64,000 bases of DNA, from positions 2,666,001-2,730,000 of the forward strand of contig JANTQA010000030.1 of the NCBI GenBank assembly GCA_027625915.1, given 5' to 3'. Both the position numbers and the translations under genes were made by a program. The notes under the pieces are model-generated. The model saw only the letters and a program-made list of their open reading frames with translations. It ran no database searches and was not told the origin of the DNA. Origin of the DNA: Anaeramoeba flamelloides (taxonomy: Eukaryota; Metamonada; Anaeramoebidae). Positions 56,299-64,000 of this stretch are shown piece after piece (the stretch's first letter is position 1; every line of letters starts with the position of its first letter).

Positions 56299-59200
56299 AA
56301 TTTTTTTTTTTGTTGGAGAAAAGAAAACAAATATTAATTTTGAAGTTGAATTTCAAATCGAAAACTATGGATTTTTATGGAACCAGAAATAGAAAAACAT
56401 AGTAAATTTCTTTTTCTGATAGATTGGAAATAAAAGTAAAAATTCCTTATTTTTTTTTCAAGAACAAAACTATTATTATCCAGTAAAATATTAACTATTC
56501 TAATTGAGTGATTAATTAAATATTCCAAATCTGTCGATGATTACTACTTGATAAATATTGAAATTAAAACAATATTAAATAATTATAATTAATAGATAAA
56601 CATTTTCAAAATAATAAATATGTTTTATGTCATTATTCTTTAGATAAATTATTAATTAATTAGAAAATATCTATTTTCTGATTATTTTATTTTTACATTC
56701 AAAAAACATGAATTTTGTTTTCTTTAAATCTGTCTTTTTATAAAAGTTTCCATAAATATATATTTAAATTCGAACCAACTTTGGGGAAAATTCGACAAAT
56801 CAAAATACTATTCCTTAAAAGAATATGAATTCAAAATAATCAAGAATATTTCTCAAATTAACACCCATTCAAATATATTAAATGGATAGATATGATTCTG
56901 ATTTTACAATTTAATATCAAAATTTGATTTTAAAATAAGTAATTTTATATAGTATTTTTTTGATATTTTTGAGTTTTTTGATTTCAATATTTACCAAGTT
57001 GTTAAAATTGACATACTTGGAATAAATAATAATTATCACACTAAAAATAGCTAAAGATTATCCCACAATTAATATCATGATCTTAAAGATGAGAATAAAA
57101 CTTTGAAAATTTTGTTAATATTTACAATATATCTAATAAATGGAATTTACAAGATTTTAATTTTCACCTTAAAACACAATACCATTTTTATATTTTAAGA
57201 AGGAAATTGAATTAGAATTTAGAAATTGAAAAATTTTTAAATTTTAAAAGTATGTACAATAAAAAAAAGTATTTAGTAATTGGAGAAAGTTTCAAATAAA
57301 AATCCTTTTTAAAATTTTTTAGTACCCCCCCCCCCATAAATTTATTATTTAAATTTAATCGAGAAAACCTCTTTTTGATTATTTATGAAAACTTTGTCTT
57401 TATACATTTTGAGTATAAACTTTTGTCTAAAAAAAAAATAATTTATTATTTTAACAACATAAAAAACCATTTTTTGGACAAAAAATTATTACTTTTTATA
57501 ATTGTGAACTATAAAAGATAAAAAAAAAAAACGAGAAAAAATATTTTAACAAAATAAATAGTAAAATCGGCAAAAAATTTATTACTTAAGGACAAAGTTA
57601 TAATTATTTTTATTTTTTTATCACATTATATTTTTTTTTCTTGTATAAAAAAAAAAAAAATCAGAATAAATAATACATTCATGTATTTTGGTTATAAGAT
57701 TAATTTATTTTTATTTTTTATTTAATTTTTATTATTTATTTATTTAAAATATAAATAACAGTAAAAATTCAAAAGTTAATACTTTTTTATTTTTAATAGA
57801 GGATTAATAGATTATATTTTAAGACAAATATTTGCAACTTTCAGCCCTTTTTAAAATGAAAAATAAATAATAATTTTTAAACTTTGATTTTTAATCAAAT
57901 AAAAATTTTCCCTCTTTTTTTTTTCTCATATCTAAAACATTGAAGTTCTTATTAAAGTTAAATGATAATTATTTTTTTTTTAGTAAGACTAAAAAACTTG
58001 CCAATCAAAAAGTATATTGTTTAAGCCAATATTTATCTTTTTAATATGTTATTGATAACACACACACACACACACACACACGTACACACACATACATATA
58101 TAACGTGTTATTTTAAGAATAAGAATGTACCTTTGGACTTTTATTTTTGTTGATTTAAGTTTTTATATAAGTGATTTTGCAAAATTAGTGGCAAGATTTT
58201 TTATTGTTTTTTTTTCTTTTTTCATTTATCGTTTCAAAAAATAAAATGATTACACTATATTTTTATTTATTTATTTATCTATATTGGTTATTATCTCTAA
58301 AAACTTTGTTTAAATACCTTATTATTCAAAAAAATAAAACACTTAAATGATTTTTTTTATGATGAAAAATCTGTACCTATTTTTTAAAATTTATCTTAGA
58401 TATTTTTTTTGTTAAATATCCTAAATATTACTTTCAACAAATCCCAAGTAGAAGAGACTAAATCAAAATGATTGACCCTGCCCAAGTAACAATTTAAAGA
58501 AGTGTCAAGACAAACTCTTTTGTTTATCATAAGTTTGTTTTAAAAATGCCTCACCTACTATCCAATAGCTACGTTACTTCAGTTCATTCAAATTTTAACT
58601 ACTTTAATCAAAAAAAGTTTGGATTATTTCAGGAATAAACCTGAACCATATTATTAAAACTTATATTCATTTTTTTTTTATTCCAGTTACGTCTCCCGAT
58701 CCCCTGTCTTTATATGGGGGTACCTTTAGTAAGGTAGTAAACAGTGAAGTATATATATTTATATTAGTTTGATAAATAAAAACTCATGGCGGTTTTCTCG
58801 AGATTTTTAATTTTATTTTGCAACCTTATTGATTTTTGGAATATAGAGAAAACTCAAGAAAAGTTATTAAAAATTTATCAAAGTCGATTATTTTCATTTT
58901 AAAATCTATTAATATTCTCATTCAAACAATAAATACTAATAAACAACTCAATAAAATTTATATTCTTTAATTTGGCAATGGAAATGAAATTATTATTTTT
59001 CATTATATTTAAAGTATTTTGCTTCTTCTCACCTTTTTTTTTTGTATTTTTTTTTAAAATTACTCCTTGCTTTATATAATCAAACAAAAAAACTTCATTA
59101 TGGTTTTCTCAAATATCACCCTACAATCTTCTAATCACTATATAAGTTTATAACAAAATGTAAATTCAAATATCAATATCCAACTAAAAAAAAAAACTTG

Positions 59201-59378
59201 AAATAACTCAAGACTAATTCAATAAAATATGAAAAAATGGACAACAAAAAATAAATTGAATTTATTTTTGTTTTATCTGGTCAAGATAAAGTAATTTCTC
59301 TTAAATTTGATTTTTTTTTTTAGTCTAAAAGAAAGATTTTATTGAGCTAGAGTATTTATTTTTAAAAAAAGAATAAAT
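56299..59378. other. Intergenic, AT-rich; microsatellite, no gene recognised
   Basis: Contains an 11-C run (57325-57335), an (AC)n tract at about 58058-58100, and a GC-richer patch at 58685-58740 with hairpin TACCTT-tagt-AAGGTA at 58721-58736. At 58790-58870 short 'ggcggttttctcgag' and 'gagaaaactcaag' words recall foldback-element modules. Confidence 0.45.
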
Positions 59379-62300
59379 TTAAGCAAAAGGCTTTGGCTTT
59401 CCCCAATTACATATAACAGTGATTCCCAAATCACCTTCACCCATTGCGATGTTTACCCAACCACCTTGATTCCAGAAAGTTCCCCAACTGTTTCTAACTA
59501 TAGGCGTATACATTGGTATAAAAAAAAAAAAATCAATAAAAATAAAAAGAAGAAAAAGAATTTAGTTCAAAAATTATATATTAAGTTAATTGTCTGTCTA
59601 TATTATATAAATAAAAGCAATAAAAAAAACCCATCATATCAAACATTTAAAATTGTTTTAATATGTATAAAAATACATTTATAATTTTTGTTTTTTTATC
59701 AATAATATGCGTTTTATTCCATTACAAGATTTTGAAAAATGTAAAATTAAATCTAAAACTAAGGAGAAATAGAATAATTTTGTTTTGGAAATCAATATAA
59801 ATCTAAAAAAACAACCTATTTTTTAATAAAATGAAATCTATTATAAAACTAAAAAAAGTAGAAATATTTTTTTTTTTTTAAATTAATTTCTTTAAAGGAT
59901 CAAGTAATTACCATAAAAAATAATTTACTGAAATGGAAAAAAAAATTTTTGTAATTTTTATGAGTACCTAATCCCCAATCAAAAACTATCCAACCTGTGA
60001 TGCACGATCGATCTCCAAAAATCAACAATCAAAAAAGGGGGCATTTTTAGAAAAAATATCCAAAGAGCGATACTCAGTTTCCAAAAATAATATGTCGAAT
60101 ATATAATTTTGAAAACAGCTGTGTTAGTTTCAAAGTATCCCTCTTTGGGGATTTTTGAGATCTTGAAGAGATTTTTTTCTTCATTTTTTTCATTTCTCAA
60201 ATGAGTTATTTTTATCTCAAGAAAGTTACCAAGTCCTAACTTTGTCATTTATTGACTTACAAAATAACCACCAATTAGATTAAATCAAATTAAATTGATT
60301 GTGTAATTAAAGAAAAATATTTGTTTTAAATTGAAAAAATTTAACCCTTTGAAAATTGAAAATAAGAAACAAGTAATTTGTTTTTGAAAATTTTGATTTT
60401 TTGAAATTGAGAATTCTATTAAACTTTTTTTTTGAATTGAATTTTTTACAATGATATCCTCTCAAAATTTTTTTTTGTTATTTGAATTTTTTTAAAATTC
60501 AAAAGAAGTTTCGATTTCAAAATAAACTTTTTTTGGTTTCAAGCCGCTCCTTGAGTATGGATCACATCCATGCTAAATGACTAGAGCCTTAAAGGGGCAA
60601 CGAAACAAATGAAAATTATTACCGAAAGATCAGATATTTTTTGAAATTAAACTAAAAATAAATATATTTAAAAGAAATAATATAAAAGTTTATCCAAAAA
60701 ACCAAATTATCGAATAAAAAACATTAAAAGTACAAATCTAAAAAACCGCAAGACACAATGTTTCGATTTAGCGTTTATTTATATTTTTTGCGATGTTTTT
60801 TTTAAAAAAAAAAATCATTTATCAAAACTAAACTTTAATTATCTTTATTAGGAGATTATCATCTACCACCAAGAAGTCTAAAATTAAAAACATGCTATAA
60901 TTTAAGTGATAGTAGTACTCCATGTTTCAAATATCTCTAAAAATTCGATTTTCAAAATAGTACAAAAGGCTGATCTCATCAAAAAAAAATGATCCTTGTA
61001 ATAGTTAAAAACCCAAGAATTTCAGAAAAAAATCTTCATTTCAAGATAAAATTTAAAGGTTGAATTATAAATATTCAGACCCCAAAAATGCAAAATCTCT
61101 TTTTGAAATTTGTTCTGAAATGTAGAAAGTAGTTGCTAAAAAATTCAATTTTTTTCAATAAATTTTTTTTGACAAATTATTTTGCACTTATTGGAAATAT
61201 ATTTTATAACACAACTATTTTCATAGAAAAGGAAACAAAAATGATCACTCTTAAGGTTTATGATAATAATAAGTAGTGAGTAAATCTCTGATATAAAAAA
61301 ATTAAAAAAATAGTTACTTTTGAAAGTTCTAAAGATGAATTATTAAATACCAGACTTTTATTATTTGTGTTTCTATTTTTGGATTTGGAAAATGAATTAA
61401 AAAAAAAATTTTATCCAAATGGAAATTTTTAATTGTGACATTCGTAACTAAAAAATCTAATAATTTATTGTACAATAATATTTATTATATATTTGTCACA
61501 GATGCCATTTGAACCATAAAGCACTGATATAATTTACTTTAAATTACAGTATATTTTAATTATAGACGTGCCTATAGTGAGAAACATCCCCGAAGGAAGA
61601 CCATTTGTAAATTTATTTAGAAGAAATTCAAAACTCGAAAAAAGTTCGGGTTTATTTTTTAAAAACAAGGACCAAATATTTTTTTATTTTATGAATTTTT
61701 ATTAAATAACCAGTAAAATTTTGTTTTATTCGGAATCAATAAAACTTTATTAAAAATTATTTTCTATAACCATTTCAATTGAGATAAGTAGTTTTTTAAG
61801 GCAAAAAAAAATAAAAATCTTATAAATTTAATCCGAGGTACTTTTCTCAATTTTGCTAAAGTTTTATTTAACTATAATTTTTGATTTGGTGATTTTAAAA
61901 CATTAAACTTTTTTCTAAGAGCTCCAAGAATAAACAGATATTTTCCCTTTTACCTTTTTGGAGATAAATTGAAAATTTTCACAGTTTTAGCAAATTAGAA
62001 ATTCTAAATTTCAAAACTGAATATTTCAGACATGACTTTTAAATAAATATTTTATTGGAACTTTAGTTGTAAAAAAATTCGAAATTTCTTTTGATTTTTT
62101 TAAGTGAAAATATTTGTATCCAAAGTGAAATTGATGGGTATTTCTGGAATTTTAAATAATAAGATACTTTTTTTGATTATTTATTTTTAATAAATTGTTA
62201 AATTTTCAATTCATTTTCTTATATATATTTTGTTTGTTAGATTAATTTAAAAAGAGATCATTTTATTCATAATCATAACAAATAAATTCAAAAAAATCTT

Positions 62301-63190
62301 TTAAACTTTTTGTTTTCACGTTCCATTTTGTAAATTTTTTGAGCTTGATTTTGAATAAAAATGAATAAAGAATTTTATTGGTTTAAATATCAAGCAACCT
62401 GGTAAAAAATAAGCTGATTATGAAAATATTTTTTGAAATAAAATATTTTAAAAGCAGAGTTATCAAATTTTTTAAAAAATATAATTTGAACCAAAAAAAA
62501 TTTTGTGACAACTTTTTGAATTTGTCAGTATTTTTTAAAATTACTGATCACTGTTTCTCTTATTTTTACTTTCGGAACGATTTATAAATTTTGCAATTTT
62601 TTATTTTAATTTTCTCATAAAAACTGTTACTTGTGGTAACTGTGAAATTTGAGAAAATGTTGTTTTTTTTTAAAAAAATGTGTAAAATATTTGTAAAAAA
62701 AACTACTTACCAATCCAATAGGATCTTTGAATTTTTTCAGAATAACCCCAGCCTACAATAGCAATAACATGATCAGGTAGTCCTATATCATCAGGTCCAA
62801 CATAAACTTCACCATCACCACCATTAAAATTTCGAAAAGAGTCTGGTGTTGAAATCAAACAACTAACTGGTCCATTTTTAAACACTTCATTCTTGATATT
62901 ATCTTCACCTTGTACATCACCCCAATCAGTTATATAATATCTGGGTGGATTTTCGACAATTGTGCATCCTTCTTCAAAGCAATTTCGGCAAGTCTCCCAA
63001 GCTGTACATTCAAGCTCTTCTGCTCGATAAGGACAACAAGTGTTATCTACAACACCCTTGGTTTTCATAAATTCATAAGCAAATTCACCCAAACCACCAT
63101 GACATCCACCAGCAGCATGGCAATTCATAAGATATTGGACAGACAGTCTAATATCGGGAATTGTATTGTTATACATAATTTTATAGCGAT
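59379..63190 (-). CDS. Cathepsin Z/X-like papain-family cysteine protease, 3' two exons
   Basis: Lysosomal-type C1A peptidase. Exon 63190-62711 and exon 59497-59379 join phase 1 (ATT G|gtaagt...tatag|TT AGA), giving YWIVRNSWG. Aligned features of cathepsin Z: DRYKIMYNN..IRLSVQYLMNC (human DRINIK..LLSVQNVIDC), GGCHGGLGEFAYEFM, a cysteine-rich ETCRNCFEEGCTI loop, KNGPVSCLIS, catalytic His in LPDHVIAIVGWG and catalytic Asn in RNSWG. The C-terminus is VICNWGKPKPFA. The exon carrying the catalytic CGSCW and the signal peptide is not in 63191-64000, so the gene runs past the right edge. The acceptor aaaaag at 63191 leaves AT to finish an Asp codon. The intron is 3213 bp. Assignment to the Z subtype rests on the LSVQ and Cys-loop match. 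Confidence 0.9.
60080..60335 (+). repeat. Repeat J, copy 2
   Basis: Counterpart of 25925-26210. A 90-codon minus-strand open frame overlaps it but the other copy does not share a conserved frame, so no gene is called. Confidence 0.55.
60546..60598 (+). other. Candidate structured RNA patch
   Basis: A 53-nt patch with higher GC than its surroundings that folds into a closing stem GCTCCTT/AAGGGGC (one G-T pair) enclosing an 8-bp hairpin around ATGGAT-cac-ATCCAT. It lies in the cathepsin intron, but could be read on either strand. No known RNA family was recognised. Confidence 0.3.
60849..61590 (-). mobile_element. GGGATTAGC-type MITE (family P), degenerate inverted copy
   Basis: Complement aligns with 22576-23321 along its length ('tctaccaccaagaag', 'caaatatctctaaaaattcg', 'attcagaccccaaaa', 'gtgagaaacatccc'). 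Ends are worn; it is inserted in the cathepsin intron. Confidence 0.65.
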
Positions 63191-64000
63191 CTTTTTTTAT
63201 TATATATTTATATTGTTTTTAGGAAATTATTTTTAATTTTTTTTTGAATTGAAATTGAGTTTAGTAAAATTTTGAAATACAAACAATTATTCTATATCCA
63301 CTTGAAGCTATCATTATTTTTATTTTATAAAAACAAGTTTAACCCCTCCTTTCAATTAGATCATTATTTTTTAAAAAATCATTTTATGAAAAATTTAATT
63401 ATAATATTCGTTTAGATAATATTATGCAAGTGATCGTAGTTTGAATTTTGTAATTATTTTTTTTAACAAAAAAATATCAAAATAATTTAATATCACAACT
63501 ATTTTAAAAAAGCGGAACCTTTTTTAACAACATTTATCAAGTTTTCTATTTTAATAAAGTGAAAAATTTTTCAGAATTAAAACTTTTTGAAAGTTTTCTT
63601 TTTTAAAAAAGCCAAGAAACTTTTTCAGAATTAAAACTTTTTAAAAGTTTATTATTTTAATAAGGCAAGAGTTCAACATGAAAATGTGATGTAGATGTTG
63701 GAGTAGGAAAAAAACACCTTTTTAAAAAAGTTTGCATTTTATTAAAATAAAAAACTTGATAAAAGTTTTCACAGTCTTCCTAAAAAAAAAAGTACTCACT
63801 TTTTTAAAATCGCTGTAATGAAATATTTATCTAGTTTTCTCTTGTTTTTTCTCAAATTTATTACTTTTTTTTAAAGATATTTTAATTTACACTTGTGAAT
63901 TATTAAAAATAATTTTGATAAATAATTTCTGATTATTTCAGAAGTTTACGCATAAAACAAAATATATGCTTTATTTCCTTTAAGAATGTAAACTCCAATT
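63191..64000 (-). other. Further cathepsin intron sequence with inverted and tandem repeats
   Basis: Upstream of the first visible cathepsin exon. A tandem pair of about 45 bp ('cagaattaaaacttttt') lies at 63570-63655, bracketed by an inverted pair TATCAAGTTTTCTATTTTAA (63535-63554) and its near complement (about 63741-63765). No catalytic-Cys exon was found here. Confidence 0.5.

Larger units (their letters stand above)
59498..62710 (-). other. 3213-bp intron of the cathepsin gene
   Basis: Contains repeat J (60080-60335), a structured GC-richer patch (60546-60598) and a family P element (60849-61590). The rest is AT-rich without signals. Confidence 0.7.

Noticed and set aside
59979-60248. 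89-codon minus-strand frame in the cathepsin intron
   Set aside because: Overlaps repeat J, whose other copy has no conserved frame.
1-64000. Search for reverse transcriptase, integrase, capsid or transposase genes
   Set aside because: No frame carries such motifs; all mobile elements seen are short and non-coding.

Overview
The window is eukaryotic nuclear DNA of a very AT-rich protist (roughly four fifths A+T by eye). It carries spliced protein genes with GT...AG introns, one polymerase III tRNA gene, nucleosomal histones, TOR, ABCE1 and a cathepsin Z-type protease. Long lysine/asparagine runs in a predicted protein, short intron-poor housekeeping genes next to genes with 2.5-3.5 kb introns, and abundant non-autonomous DNA transposons point to a free-living amoeboid or related protist. 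An Anaeramoeba-like organism would fit, but this is a guess from style and not a demonstrated identity.

Layout. 1-4383 (minus): the N-terminal HEAT-repeat part of a TOR kinase gene that runs off the left edge, two exons separated by a 2.7 kb intron. 4384-16006: gene-poor, full of dispersed repeats, with tRNA-Val(TAC) at 10584. 16007-18573 (plus): three-exon ABCE1/Rli1. 18574-24338: repeats. 24339-29044 (minus): two-exon CPBP intramembrane protease with a 3.5 kb intron. 30107-33814 (plus): three-exon DUF445 membrane protein, divergent from the protease. 33815-42344: a densely nested transposon district. 42345-42587 (plus): an intronless divergent ubiquitin. 47755-49955: a divergent H4/H3 histone pair. 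53493-55109 (minus): a homeodomain protein. 59379-63190 (minus): cathepsin Z-like protease, 3' part.

The most unusual object is the histone pair. The H3 core is conventional, but its tail is expanded to about 85 residues by an almost perfect lysine-every-third-residue K-G-x repeat that keeps the ARTK and RKSTGGK landmarks. H3 and H4 are driven from two inverted, nearly identical 217-bp upstream blocks. A ubiquitin-like gene lacking the terminal Gly-Gly, with Arg at positions 11 and 48, lies 5 kb away.

Most of the rest is repeats: at least eight families of short elements with terminal inverted repeats and no transposase. Several have TA target duplications and Tc1/mariner-like ends, one has GGGATTAGC ends, and one is built of many small hairpins. 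They populate the long introns as well as the intergenic space. No reverse transcriptase, integrase, capsid or transposase gene was seen. Exon joins were made by eye from splice sites, reading phase and family alignment recalled from memory.
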